Program-made: the position numbers and the translations under genes
In this document: positions 24,309 through 35,714 of the stretch, piece by piece
How the letters are laid out: every line of letters starts with the position of its first letter
Position numbering within the stretch: the first letter of the stretch is position 1
Source: Atherix ibis
Taxonomy: Eukaryota; Arthropoda; Insecta; Diptera; Athericidae
Assembly (NCBI GenBank): GCA_958298945.1
Contig: OY282610.1
Span: 23,584,233-23,648,232, forward strand
Length of the DNA stretch: 64,000 nucleotides
Reading direction: 5' to 3'
Notes under the pieces: model-generated
What the model was told of the DNA's origin: nothing
What the model saw: the letters and a program-made list of their open reading frames with translations, nothing else
Database searches by the model: none

Positions 24309-24736
24309 TAATTTTGGACGAATGTCCTTAAATAATTAGGATAAATGTCCTTATATAACTTGGGAGAAATGGCCTTAAATAATTTGGATAAATGTCCTAA
24401 AATAATTTGGACAAATGTTTTTAAATAATTTAGGACAAATGTCCTAAAATAATTTGAGACAAATGTCCTAAAATAATGTGGGATAAATGTTCTAAAATAG
24501 TTTGGGACAAATGTCCTAAAATAACTTGGGAGAAATGGCCTTAAATAATTGGTACAAATGTCCTAAAATAATTTGGACAAATGTCTTTAAATAATGTGGG
24601 AGAAATGTCCTAAAATAATTTGGGACTAATGTTCTTAAATAAATTGGGACGAATGTCCTAAAATAATTTGGACAAATGTCTTTAAATAATTTGGACAAAT
24701 GTCTTTAAATAATTTGGGACGAATGTCCTAAATATT
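24309..24736. repeat. 24-bp minisatellite array B
   Basis: About 17 copies of the same unit as the array at 20 kb (AATTTGGGACAAATGTCCTA), some shortened to 22-23 bp. It is bounded exactly by the 170-bp direct repeats. The minus-strand frame over it is spurious. Confidence 0.92.
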
Positions 24737-24905
24737 TGAATATTTTCCTTCTTATATATTTTCCTTTTAAATATGGTGTTCTCTATTTGTTTTTTTTTTA
24801 GTTTCATTCATTGATATTTACTCTTATTTCAAATTTGGCTTTTCGTCTATTTTCTCTTTTCGCATTGAACTCTTAATCGGCGTTAGCATTTAATATGAAA
24901 AGCCA
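24737..24905. repeat. Direct repeat, right copy, flanking the 24-bp array
   Basis: Second copy of the 170-bp segment at 24137-24308, same orientation. Confidence 0.9.
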
Positions 24906-25610
24906 AATAATACCAATGCTTAAAATTCCTCTGTTCATTTTCACAATATTATATAACCAAGTAATTTTCCAAGGATATTTTAGAATTTTTACCAAAGTGT
25001 TAAAGATGAAAAGGGGTAGGGCAGAACGACGATAGAAACAACGAAGAAAATCCAGCCAAACAAATAAAAATGTACGAGAAAAGAAATTTCATTAACTGAG
25101 GACAAAAAAAAAAAAACAACGACTGCATCACATTTATAGATGACACGTGAGAATTTGCAAATATTTGATTATGCACACATGCGGATTTGCACGTAAATAT
25201 ATTTAACTAAACGAACGTGCAAGTAAGTACACGTGCGCATTTCTTATTCGTTATAACCTGTGCATCAGCAACGTGCGTTCATAATTGCCTACGTGCAAAT
25301 TTGCGTACGTTCGTAAATGGTTAAGAGACGAAGAAAAATTTGATTGTCCATCAAAGAAATTTTCATATTAAATTCCATTCGTATTTTCCGCCATTATTCG
25401 AGAAATTAATCGAAATCAATTTGATGATCTTTAATAAATTTTCCTTTTTTTTCTTGTTCTTTTAATATCATTTTTTTCAAATGATTTTTTTTCGTCTTAT
25501 TTCTTGGGAGGGAAAAATAACAAATAAAAAAACAAATTTAAAGCTAAGGAAAAATTCGCAAATCGAAATAGAAAGTAAAGGAAAAAGTTTTGGAAAAAAA
25601 AATTGTATAA
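24906..25610. other. AT-rich non-coding stretch
   Basis: No gene recognised. Between 25150 and 25310 there are several ACGTGC / GTGCAA / ACGTACG-type words at irregular spacing, possibly a decayed repeat. Confidence 0.5.
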
Positions 25611-25664
25611 TATTGGTTAGTCGAAAAAGTTCGTGGTGTTTTTTTTGTTGCATAAAATAGATAC

Positions 25665-26566
25665 GCTGAAATCGGAGTATTAAAATCAATTTATTCAAAC
25701 CTAATATTCTCCATTATTGTCGAAAATGTTTTGCCATGATTCCGTCAGTATGGAATTTGTGAGATTTCTGGTTTGATAAACTGAATCAAGTGCTTTTCAA
25801 AGGCCTCTCTTGAAGTCAGCGTGGTTCCATTAAGAAAGTTTAATAGTGTCATGTCTGGGCTATACGGTGGATGCATCAAATCTGCCCAGGTAAGCGTTCT
25901 TAATTTTAAACGAGTCATCAAAAGTGTCTGGTTTTTATTTGGAGCGAGGAGACACTCTTCCTATTGATCAATTCTGGTTGTTTGGTCTCAAGCGCTTGGC
26001 GTAACCTTTCAGTTTGACCGAACGGTAGTAGTTCACAATGAGCGATTTCCTTCATGATATTCTCATATTTTACCAATTTTTCGTCGCCAGTTATGTTTTA
26101 CTTCAGAAAAGACTCGATTTCATTGCGCTTCAGCAGCGTATCGCAGATATTAAGTCGGTGGTCTATCTTGTTTTTCATATCAAAACGCCGAGTTTCTTGT
26201 TATATCCAGCATTATATATAACAATATGATGAATGTTTTAGTTCACAAACTATGTCACAATTATTGATAGCCGGTCTTGCTCAATTTTTTCGATATTTTC
26301 ATCAATTTTTTGCAAAAAATTCCATCACTTTTTTCGGTAATTAACCGAACAAAACAGGGCTCATCTATGACATCCAAATTACCAGAACGAAAAGGATACA
26401 ACCCATTTGCTTCATCATCTCCACCATCAATTTTTTCAAAAATCTGCGATGCATTATCACTCTTATCGTAGTGGTTTTTTAAAATAGAGCTCAATTTCTC
26501 TTTTTGTACTTGAACAACCTTTATTACACTAAAACCGATTTCAATAAAATTTTGCCTTTCAAACAC
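25665..26566 (-). pseudogene. Mariner transposase remnant (DD34D type, multiply frameshifted)
   Basis: Read on the minus strand in several frames. The N-terminal helix-turn-helix region is NHYDKSDNASQIFEKI, then RSGNLDVIDEP and LITEKSDGIF, matching the mariner linker around RSGNFDVKDEPRSGRP-type sequence. Then RINICDTLLKRNEIESFLK, a stop, and ITGDEKLVKYENI with the first catalytic Asp near 26083. Then RLRQALETKQPELINRKS; the following QDNARPH-type motif reads QIKTRH, so the second Asp appears lost. Then LMHPPYSPDM, with the third Asp near 25853, and FLNGTTLTSREAFEKHLIQF and LTESWQNIFDNNGEY at the C-terminus. Several stops and frame changes exclude function. Motif content indicates the mariner family proper, a different lineage from transposon 1. 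Confidence 0.93.
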
Positions 26567-26581
26567 GTCACCTTTTTTTTT

Positions 26582-26651
26582 AAGTGTTGTTACAAAGTTC
26601 GACTTGTGGTTATTTGCTTTGAACTACAAGTCGGACTTTGTAACAACACTT
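26582..26651. repeat. 30-bp inverted repeat inside mariner 2
   Basis: Arms 26582-26611 and 26622-26651 (AAGTGTTGTTACAAAGT... and its inverse) match at 28 of 30 positions around a 10-nt spacer. It lies between the right terminal repeat and the transposase start, in what would be the 5' leader. Confidence 0.9.
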
Positions 26652-26688
26652 ATTGTCGGTAAACCCACGAACTTTTTCGACCAACCAA

Positions 26689-27634
26689 AATTTTTTTTTT
26701 CAAATCTTTTTTTTCGGCCGAAATTGAACAAACAAACAAAAAATTCTATGCTCGCGAAAAGAAATACGTAAAAATTAAAAGAGAATATTTGTTAGAAAAT
26801 TATTATTAGTAATTATGAGTCAATAAAAAAAAATATTAAATAAAAAATGGCATGAAAAAAAAATTATTGGTCACAGGTCGGACGGAGGTGGGGCAGGGGA
26901 GGAATAACGCCATAATATTGGTTAGGAAAAAATAGATGGCAATTTTCAAAAAAAAATACCATTTAGCAAGATAAATCCTTAGAAAAAGGATGGCCGTGGA
27001 GCGGATGGTGTAAGTTCCATAAAAGAACTCTCTTTAATATATTTTTTGGCCTCCATATTTTTTGGCTACTTTTTATCAATTTCATGGATAGTCTCTTCAT
27101 ATTTTTTTTATACACATTATTAAAAATTTCCAGATATGGTATATACAAAAACACACATTATAATAGAATCAAGAGGGGGGAGGGGGGGGTGGTTTGAAAC
27201 CAGCAAATTTATATAACTACAATTTAAGTACAATATTGTGCATATTTTTTTTTTATTTTTATGATGCGAATTATGCACGCGTGTTTGCCCATTGTTCGTA
27301 CATTTTATGCCTTGACATACAACGTGCGTGAGTGCGCCGACTGGAAGGATATTTTTCTGTACGACTATAAATTGTGCCTATTCTTTCATCGTTACTCTGC
27401 CTCCGTTTGTGTGATATAATATGATTATTTTTATTATTATATTATCCTTTTTAAGGTTAGAAAGGCTTCTAAATATTGAATTTTTATCATCAAACAAACC
27501 CAAAAAAAAAAATGAAAATTTAACAAAAAAAACAAGCAACAAAAAATATTTTCTTTATTATTTCATGACGAAAATATTTTTGCGATTCTAAATATTTCGT
27601 TTTACTTGGAACGAATAACAATAACAACAACAAC

Positions 27635-27680
<46 letters not shown>

Positions 27681-28799
27681 GCAGCAAGAAAAAATGGTGA
27701 GCTCTGTTCGAGTAGTTCAGTTACTGTAACCTGTTTCGTCGTCCTTGCTGGTATTCAGTTCTTTCGTATTTCAATTTCGCTGCAAACTCAAAAAGATCTC
27801 CACTGCACACTCTACCCAACCACCCCTTTTTCTTCCCAGCTGTTCCAATTCATCCCCACAAAAATCTGAAGCTATTTCAATAGAGATTAAATGCGGATTT
27901 TTTTTTATTCATTTTTTTCTTTTTTTTTCTGCGTTTACTCACCCTTTTTTGGTATTTTTGGCAGTCAGTCTTCCCTTGTTCTGTTTTATTGTTAGTCGGC
28001 CGTTGTTCCATTTTGATAAATAGACACACCATTTTACAAATACAAGTACACGATTCCGACTAGAGGTACAGAACAGCAATAAAGTTTCAGTCCTTGTTAC
28101 AATATCCCAGCCATAATGTCAATGTTTTGAAATGAAATGACGGCTATGAAACTTCATTTTTTATGTTTCATCTTAAGTCAAAAATAAACAGCAAAGAACA
28201 AGAGAAATTCTAGCCAACAAAAAAAATAGGATACAGGACGAAAATACACAGTAGTAAATTTATGATGGCAAAAGGAAAGGGAAGGGCTGCGAAAAAAATC
28301 TCGATCAGCTCATTTTAGTTAAACATTTTCTGTCTTGAATTTATTGTGATTTGTTGATGGTTATTATTATTTGGATCCTTATTCTTTTTTTTCTGTACTT
28401 CTCTTTCGCATTGCCGAGCTCCACCATTCCAATCTTCCACTTATTCTTTTCTTTTTGTATTTTTTTTATTGAAACAAAATATTACAAGAAGTAAATTTTT
28501 AACCTTTTCTAGAACGATATCTTGTTCATCTGCTCCGCAGGCTTCTTTCGCTCCACCCTCAACTCTCTCTTCTATGGCAAATTTTCTTTAATATACACAC
28601 ACCATTTGAACCCAAACAATTTGGTCGGACGAGTATTAAATTCGTGAAAGAATTTCAATTTTTGCCTTTCAACACAAATCCTGATGGTTTTAAGTCTGTT
28701 CGGCTGGAAAAAATGAAATTTTCTTCATCCTTTTTTTTCTGTTTAATATTAAATCCTTTCGTTTTTTGTCCTCCGATGCTATATGGTTGTTTTTTTTTG
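26689..28799. other. AT-rich non-coding stretch
   Basis: No gene recognised. A G-rich run (GGGGGGAGGGGGGGG type) lies near 27174-27189. Confidence 0.55.
27613..27679. repeat. AAC/AAT trinucleotide microsatellite
   Basis: AAC-type triplets grade into about 16 uninterrupted AAT triplets. An open frame reading poly-Ile across it is spurious. Confidence 0.95.
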
Positions 28800-30295
28800 G
28801 TTATAGTAAGGTGGAAATCATCCAAAAACAAAGTGTGGGACTTTAATCCACTAAAACCAACTTACTTGGTCACATTTCTATCCCTTCCAACGGAACCACC
28901 ATCAGGCATTAATTTCTTGGCGCAGGGATTGGTCGAAATCTGTGCTCTAGTGAATTAGTTCTACCGTTTTCTTTCACGCTTGTCCAGACTTTTTAGGACT
29001 TCGACAGCCTCCCAAACCGTCCTCGAGTGCAACATCAGGGCCACACCATTCTCCAGCGTCAGGGGTCCAACAACGCACTTCAGACTCTTTTCTCTTTCCG
29101 CAAGGACTGCGGTAGCCTCCCAAGCTAGTCATGTGTTCCGCGATCTCAACCACCTCGAAACAAGAATGGCACATTGGGCTAGAATCCAATTTAAAGCGCT
29201 ATTGGTAAGCCTAAAAACAAGCGTGTCCCGTCAAAAATTGGGACCATTCCGTCGATCTACACGTATCCACGGATCCACCTCCCAGATGAGACGGTGAGTC
29301 TATCTGCCATCGGGGGTATTAACCCAACGATTTCCCCATCTCCTCTTGGAGTCATATCTTTCTTCCGTACCAGCTTCGGATCGCGGCACATCGTTACAAT
29401 GACATTTTCGGCGGTACAGACTCTGCCGCTCATCTGATAGTATTTCGATCGGTATCATTCCGGTTACAATCATTCAGTATGACACCGTTCGGATTGCACA
29501 TACCACCCTCAATACACTCCTACGGTAGACTGAGACAACTCCACGTGTATTGGTTGCTGTAATGAACCCACCTACCCAAATTGACGCAACATACACCAGG
29601 ATTGACCCTCCACGGTCGCCGACAAAGTCATCCTACGCTGCCTGCGTCCCCCAAGCTTCAGAATTAGGCGCTCCTGTGGCATCATTGCCCCCGCAGCCTT
29701 TCCACCAACGTGTAATAGGTGTTCCTGAAACCGCAGCATTGTATCAGTCATCACCCCTAGATACCTTAGAGATGGTCCGGAAATCACCTTATGGTGGCAA
29801 TCCTAATGGTGATAATCTCTCTACTTTTCCTGTTCGTCTTATGGTCCGCCAGCCTAAGGACTGCCTCTGACTTATGGTTCATCAGCCTAAGACCAGCTGT
29901 CAGGAGCCAACTTCGAACTGAAGCAACAGTCTCATTACAGATCCGCTCTACTGCTTCCACGCTTTTTGCCACTATGACCAAAGCAACATCATCAGTGAAT
30001 GCGATGATTCTCTCCTCCTCTGGCATATGGAGACTGAGAATAGCATCATACATACCATTCCACAACAGAGGGCCCAGAACCGAGCTCTATGGGACCTCCC
30101 TCGAGATCCTGCATAATCTCTCCGCACTTCTCGTCCTGTACAAAAGAATTCTACTACTCACGTTGTCTTCTATTATCCTGACAATGTACTCCCGAACACC
30201 CATTAAGCCCAGGGCGTCAAAAATACAATCCCATCTCCCCGAGTTAAAGGCATTCTTCACATCAAGAGTTATAATAGCGCATTACCTTATAGAGC
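28800..30295 (-). mobile_element. R1-like non-LTR retrotransposon fragment, copy A (5'-truncated, dead)
   Basis: Read on the minus strand, in order: degenerate RT motif VP*SSVLGPLLWN near 30060-30095; the catalytic box as FTDDVALVIVAK with its Asp pair near 29988-29993; SVRSWLLTAGLRL..HKSEAVL; then GPSLRYLGVMTDT near 29750; and a C-terminal region with MCHSC and AEHM near 29140-29175, the Cys/His element found after RT in R1-type pol. The Ala of the usual FADD is Thr. A stop replaces Gln in the PQGS motif, and there are other frame breaks. It is collinear with the copy at 44647-46240. Homology to that copy ends at about 30290 on the 5' side and 28800 on the 3' side. R1-clade assignment is from motif style; other I/Jockey-group clades are possible. 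Plus-strand frames over it are shadows. Confidence 0.88.
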
Positions 30296-31159
30296 GTCTG
30301 CTTCATCTTTAATTTTTTTTAAAAAAAGAAAGAAAAAATTACATTTCGACCAAAATTTTATCGAAAAAAAAGTGAAATAATTAACATTCGTGGGATTAAT
30401 TGAAAATATTATTAACATTCTTAAAAATTGATATAAGAAAAATACAGAAAAAAAAATTTAAATAACAGGAAATTTCGACCAATTCGGAATAGTTTCAAGT
30501 CGAAAAACAAAATTTTCAATCGACTTTTATAAAATGGAATTTTTTTTGTAATTGACAATTGTCCACAAATAGAAATAAATGAAAAATAAGATATCCAACA
30601 AGGCAATGGGGACACGTATTATTGACGATCAGAAGCGCCCGCGAATCCATCTGGTGACGTAAGCAGTGAAACTATTATTGTTTCCAATTGCAAAAAATTT
30701 TCACCAGATGTCGTTTCCTATCACGGTTAAGTTGTTAAAACCAATCGTAAGAAAGGAAAACTTTTAAATTTTAGCCAACAACAAAAAAAAAATAACTCAA
30801 CGGAAACAGAAAAGTTAATACTTGGCATTGTCAATGTTATTAAATTTTAATTAAGCGACGTTGAAATATGAAAAGGACGAAAATCTTATGATTTCTACTC
30901 ATGGGCACACTTATTGGTATTTTCATTAATAAATTTCTTTTCGGTTGCTATAGTTTTGTGGAAAAATTCGAAAACTTTTCTAAATGAAAAAATTCTTCGC
31001 ATTTTCTTTATTAAAAATTCATAAATTTTTTGGTTATGTTTTCTCTACACTCTTGTGAAGGTAGATGGAAGTGCTTTGCCTTTGAGATTTTTAATATTTT
31101 TTCTATAAGCGAGAAAAACTCGTATTCGTGTTACTCCTGCAGAGGTAGAAACTTGTTCA
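30296..31159. other. AT-rich non-coding stretch with a pair of CATCTGGTGA sites
   Basis: No gene. CATCTGGTGA at 30648-30657 and its inverse TCACCAGATG at 30701-30710 form a short inverted pair resembling the core of the 46-bp satellite. Confidence 0.55.
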
Positions 31160-32790
31160 AATTTTGATGTTTCATCATAAATGTGAGGTCCTTCAAGTTT
31201 CTTCTGGATTCACCATAGGCTTGTAGTCCTTACTGTATCTGTCATTGAGTCAAAGGCTTCGTGTGCCTTTGGCAGGTTAGAGGTCTTATTGTACCTATTA
31301 TGGACTAAGGGTTTTGTTGTGTCTAGCATTAACTTCAGTTGCTAATGTGTCTCTCATAGACTCAAAACTTGGCTTATCGTTCGGTTTTTTCGTCGGTAGA
31401 GAGGGAAATTTTCTGAGGACACTGTATAGATACAAATCCTTACAGTGTGTCGGATTTTTATCCACCAAAACCCACATGCCTGCTCTTCAAATATAGACTG
31501 GCATCTTATTTTGGCCATAGGAAGCCCTTTTTTCACCTTTATTCCTCATGGCGGTTTTTTTTTAATAGAAATAAGTCGGGATGTTATCATTTGTGCAATG
31601 GGGCCCTTCTGGGACAGTCGTTCAACGGTTATTTTCTGCCATTTCTGTCTTCGATGAAGCGTGCATAGTCAATTCTGGGCCGACAATTGTCACATCAATG
31701 TCCAGGTTAAAAAAAATTTATAATTTTTTATAAACCAGGTAAAAACCAGTTTTACCTGGTTTAGACTTGAAATTTTCCTGGTTTTTACAGAATCCAGGAA
31801 CTTATGGACCTAATCTAGCAGTCTTAGGGCGCCCTTCCCAAAATTGTGGTCTTATTGCATCTGACATAGCCCGAAGACTTTGATGTATCTGTCATGAACC
31901 CAAGGTGTCGACACATTTGCCATACAAAATTTATGTTTTATGAACGTGAGGTCTTAGTGAATCGGTCATTGGATCAAAGGGTTCGTGTCCTAATGCAGCT
32001 ACCAACCTTGGAGCTGATGTCGAGTTTTACCTGGTTTAGACTTAAAATCTTGTTGCATATGGTACACACTCCAGGAACTTGTGTACCAAATCTTGGGGTC
32101 TTAGTGCGCCTTGCACAAAATTGTGGTCTTATTGCATCCGACTTAGCCCGAAGGCTCTTGTGTATCTGTCATGAACCCAAAGTATCGATGCATTTGCTAT
32201 ACAAAATTTTTATATTTTATGGAATTGAGATCTTAGTGAACCGGTCATTGGTTCAAAGGGTTCGTCTCCTAATTCAGCTACCAACCTTGGAGCTGATATC
32301 GAGTTTTACCTGGTTTAGACTTAAAATCTTGTTGCATAAGGTACACACTCCAGGAACTTATGGACCTAATCTAGAGGTCAACGGCACCCTTCAGAAAATT
32401 ATGGGCTTATTGCATCCAACTTAACCTAATCTTGGGGTCTTAATGCCTGTCGGGGTATATAGCCCAAACGGTCTTGTATATCTTTCATAGGCCCAAGGTA
32501 TCGATGCATTTTCCATAAAAGAAATTTGTGGTCTTAGTGAATCGGTCTTTGACTCAAACGCTTGGTGTCCCCTACCTTACCATAGACTTGAGCTCTTAAT
32601 ATATTAGTCATCTACTCTATGGACCTCGTCCTAGACTCAAAGTCTTAGAACACCTATTATAGACTGAAGAGCTATCGAGCTCTTAACATACCCGTCATAT
32701 AAATGAGGTCATCTCCTATCTATAATATACGTGAAGTTTTGGTACATTCGCTATAGAATTCTGAGGTTCTAATGTGTCGGTCAGTATGAT
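31160..32790. repeat. Satellite with about 279-bp higher-order unit
   Basis: The phrase GAGTTTTACCTGGTTTAGAC lies at 32022 and 32301 (279 bp apart), with a partial copy at about 31746. Each unit contains further phrases GGTCTTA(T/G)TG, CTGTCATGAACCCAA and TCGGTCATTGG(A/T)TCAAAGG, about 80-100 bp apart, that also occur in degraded form from 31160 to 32770. The longest open frame (31894-32424, 176 codons) spans two 279-bp units. Since 279 is divisible by three it contains a 93-residue internal repeat. It resembles no known protein and I regard it as a by-product. Confidence 0.85.
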
Positions 32791-34523
32791 CTGCTACTTC
32801 GAACTTCCCCAACATTATCCGTCCAATCTTCGTTATGCCTTTTTTTAAAATCAGATTGACCTCTTAAACAGCATATTTTCCGTACTTTCTCGTACACATA
32901 CGTTGGCTCAAGTTCCGTCTGGGATATCTTCAAGACTTTGGCGATAAAAAAAATTCAATGGCAGAACTTAGCCATCAGATATCGAGCTTTCTTACATCCA
33001 ACAGAGACCATGGACTACCACAGATTCTCCTAGCATAAATGTTGGTCTTTTGTTCGTTGTATCCACACCGGAATTGCTTAATAACAAAATTTGCCGACTG
33101 CTAACGAAATAAAATAATAGATTTCGAAGGAAAGCAAAATCAAATGTTGCTCCTCTTCGGAAAATTTGGAGTGCACGAATCGATCCTAATTAGAAAATGT
33201 TCCCTCAATATTTTCTTGAATGTGTCACATCCGGATGTGTGTGTAGATGTGGGTGAGTATCGCGATTATAATTACCCAACGACACTGATACTGTCATAAT
33301 TTCCCGCATAACAACAATGAACAATGAATTTGACTAATTAATGAAGTATATTTTATTCAAAAATTTTTCCAAAAACCAACTCAGCCGTTTACGTCGCCAT
33401 TCCCTCGGAGCCATCCATTCCCAAATGCTCTGCCATGGAAAAAACATTTTGCGATGATCTTAATTTAGATTAAATTTCTATAATAAAAGGATAAGAAGTT
33501 ATTTGATGAAATTTCTTCATGAATATTTTGCATTCATTTTGAAAGTTGTTCGTTTTATCGTTTAGTCGTTGGAACGTTCGAATTATTGGAACATATTTTA
33601 TTACAGAAATTTTTCCCCAACGATTGCGAGGCGCATTTCTTTTGTAAATTTTAAATTGCAAAATATTATAACTGCTTTCATATTATTAAGGATTCTAGTT
33701 TTGTTTTTCTGTTCGGTTTGCTGTTTTATTGGGTCTTTTCGATATCTTTTATTTTGCTGTTGAAGCGCTAATTTTCTCTCTTTTTTCTATCTTTCTAGAG
33801 TGGGGGGGGGGTAGGAGCGGTTGTTTCGTTTTGTTTTCTTCAAATAAATAATTTGCATAATAAATATTTTTGCTTGTATGTTTAATCTTCAAATAAGCCA
33901 TAAGCTATTTTCTCTCTATAATCACATTTTGCTATTTGCTAAAAAAAAAAAACTTTCTTTGATTTTGCATATTTTCTTGAAGATTATTTACACCATGAAA
34001 ACAAAAGCCAAAGACGAAGACGAAAAAAAGGCAAAAAAAAACTTTTCCCCATTATAGCGGAACCATTTTGACTTAAGTTAATTGGTTGTCAAATGTCGCT
34101 TGTCATTTATGACCCAAAAAAAAGCATGGAGAATTTATGCGAATTTTCATAATCAAATAAGAATTATTATAATTTTATTTATGGTTTTATTTCATAATGA
34201 GAGAATTTTGAATTCAAAAATGAACCCCACTTTAATGCGACTGCAACGACATTGTAATTAAGTGGACGTCAAATAAGTGAACTAAGAGCATATGGAAATT
34301 TTTTTTTCTTTTTTTTTCATATATTGCTACAAGAACATATGTTGAAAAAAGCAAATGTTTTTTAACAGGGACATATAGACGGGAAACATCGATGTTTCTC
34401 TGCCTATCGTAATTATTCGAAGGGGTTAAAAAGTCACGAAGACGTTATTGAGTGTTCATTGAGAGGGTAGATATTTGGGAAGAGGGTTTTATGTACAAAA
34501 TGAACATTTAGGTCATGAAATAA
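32791..34523. other. Non-coding stretch, nothing recognised
   Basis: AT-rich, no gene, array or RNA recognised. A run of about nine G lies near 33803. Confidence 0.5.
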
Positions 34524-34525
34524 TA

Positions 34526-34893
34526 GGCGAATTCGATTGGACTAATTTTGCTACAGCGCAGTACTTACCAGTAGACTCTTAATAAAATGAACATATCACT
34601 GACAGCAGTAAAATACCAACTCACAATAGTCACCAACAATACTGAGTTTATTCACACATAAACAATAAAAACTGTGTTTACGCACACATAAACAATAAAA
34701 ACAAAAATATGACGCTTCAACATAACCAACGAACCCGCTAAGCCATCTATAGCTAGTTCGGAAACTACAATCCCCTTACCCTAAGGGGAGAAGTGCAACT
34801 TCTGCTACAATCCTACTGTTTTGTTAGAGGTACTGTAGATGATGACAGCTACACAACAGTAGCAGTAGCAAAATTAGTCCAATCGAATTCGCC
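34526..34893. mobile_element. 368-bp MITE with perfect terminal inverted repeats
   Basis: The left end GGCGAATTCGATTGGACTAA..TTTTGCTAC is repeated exactly, inverted, at the right end. The match is 31 bp counting the flanking TA (34524-34554 and 34865-34895). Both sides are flanked by TAATA, so the target duplication is TA (Tc1/mariner type) or the full TAATA. There is no coding capacity. An internal 30-bp direct repeat (CACACATAAACAATAAAAAC) lies at about 34647-34706. It sits at the edge of a cluster of retrotransposon scraps. Perfect termini suggest recent movement by a transposase encoded elsewhere. Confidence 0.92.
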
Positions 34894-34898
34894 TAATA

Positions 34899-35244
34899 TG
34901 AGGCATTGACGGTTGGAATGCCTCATCAAACCCCAAAGTCCAAGTCGGTATGTCCAAATGGGCTTCTGCAATTAACCGTCGTTTGTTAGCTTTGATCTTG
35001 CGTCTAAGAATCTCAGCAGTTGCTTATATTATCCGTTAAGATATTTTCTTTCAAGTTTAGTATGTGCGTTCCATGTTAATCGTTTGTCAAAACTGAGTCT
35101 TAAATATATCTCCAAGTTCACAGAATAACTGATGTTATAGAAAGAGTGCTTGAGGGTAGGAAAATTCGCTCCACTATATTTTTGGATGTAGTAAAATCTT
35201 CTGGCACGAAGGAATAATCCACAAACTGAGAAAGCTTCTTCCAA
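34899..35244 (-). pseudogene. Jockey-like RT C-terminal fragment (minus strand)
   Basis: The minus strand reads NLEIYLRLSFDKRLTWNAHT, the YLGL-DRRLTW motif just after the RT catalytic box, then RKYLNG, a stop, LLRFLDARSKLTNDG, a stop, and LQKPIWTYRLGLWG, the KPIWTYG-LWG motif of Jockey-type elements. The order is normal. Two in-frame stops show it is dead, and the 5' part with the catalytic FADD is absent. Confidence 0.85.
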
Positions 35245-35500
35245 TGCAATAAGCGAATCTATTAAAAGTCTACATTTCAGAAAGATACCTCAGAATAAAA
35301 TAAGAAGCAGCTTACTCGGAGTTAAAGCTGGAGTACACCAAGGTAGTGTGCTTCGACCAATCCTCCTACATTAGAAAGCAATTCAAAAAATTACGGATAA
35401 AACTACATGAATCCAAATTGGACTCCACCAATAACAAGTTTGAATATAAGCCTGTATTTATCAACAGTTAACAAATACCAAATTCCAATACGTCCTAATG
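35245..35500 (+). pseudogene. Second Jockey-like RT fragment in opposite orientation
   Basis: The plus strand reads LLKVYISERYLRIK, a stop, EAAYSELK, then, after a frame change near 35327, GVKAGVHQGSVLRPILL, the AGVPQGSVLGP motif. The catalytic YADD segment is missing, and the sequence resumes at about 35390 as LRIKLHESKLDSTNNKFEY and PVFINS, stop, QIPNSNTS, the segment just before YLGM. Part of this domain overlaps in content with the minus-strand fragment next to it, so they come from two copies rather than one inverted insertion. Confidence 0.8.
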
Positions 35501-35714
35501 CCCAATCACGTCCATAGATGATAAGGTGTGCTGCAAAGTTCACGTGACAAAAATGGTACACGAGTTTGAGGCTATTTGAATGTAAATGTTCAGGCTGTGA
35601 AGCTCCTAGACAACAACGGCACAACAAGCAGACTCAAAAAGGCTAAACAAATATAAAAAAAACGCAGGAAGAAGAAAGGAAAAAAGAAAGAAATGGGAAA
35701 GAATTTTAAAAAGG
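35501..35714. other. Gap between retrotransposon fragments
   Basis: No motif recognised. An A/G-rich run at 35655-35715 may be the remnant of the oligo(A) tail of the minus-strand element. Confidence 0.35.

Larger units (their letters stand above)
25613..26688 (-). mobile_element. Degenerate mariner transposon 2 with terminal inverted repeats
   Basis: The left terminus TTGGTTAGTCGAAAAAGTTC...GTGG (25613-25636) is the inverse of the right terminus at 26665-26688, with one difference in 24 bp. The transposase remnant reads on the minus strand between them. At about 1.08 kb it is shorter than the roughly 1.3 kb usual for mariner, which fits internal deletions. A TA abuts the left end, but the right flank reads AA, so the target duplication is eroded. 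Confidence 0.88.

Noticed and set aside
29791..30312. 173-codon plus-strand frame over R1-like copy A
   Set aside because: It is the antisense shadow of the minus-strand RT region, where the conserved motifs are read.
31894..32424. Longest open frame in the window (176 codons, plus strand)
   Set aside because: It spans two 279-bp satellite units and is an internal 93-residue repeat. It has no known domain and no signs of coding selection, and the frame survives because 279 is divisible by three.
34899..34926. 9-bp inverted repeat TGAGGCATT/AATGCCTCA beside the MITE
   Set aside because: It is too short to be more than chance in this amount of sequence and does not match the MITE termini.
34899..35500. 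Single twin-primed inverted Jockey insertion
   Set aside because: The two opposed fragments both cover the segment just before the YLGL motif, so they cannot be parts of one inverted copy.
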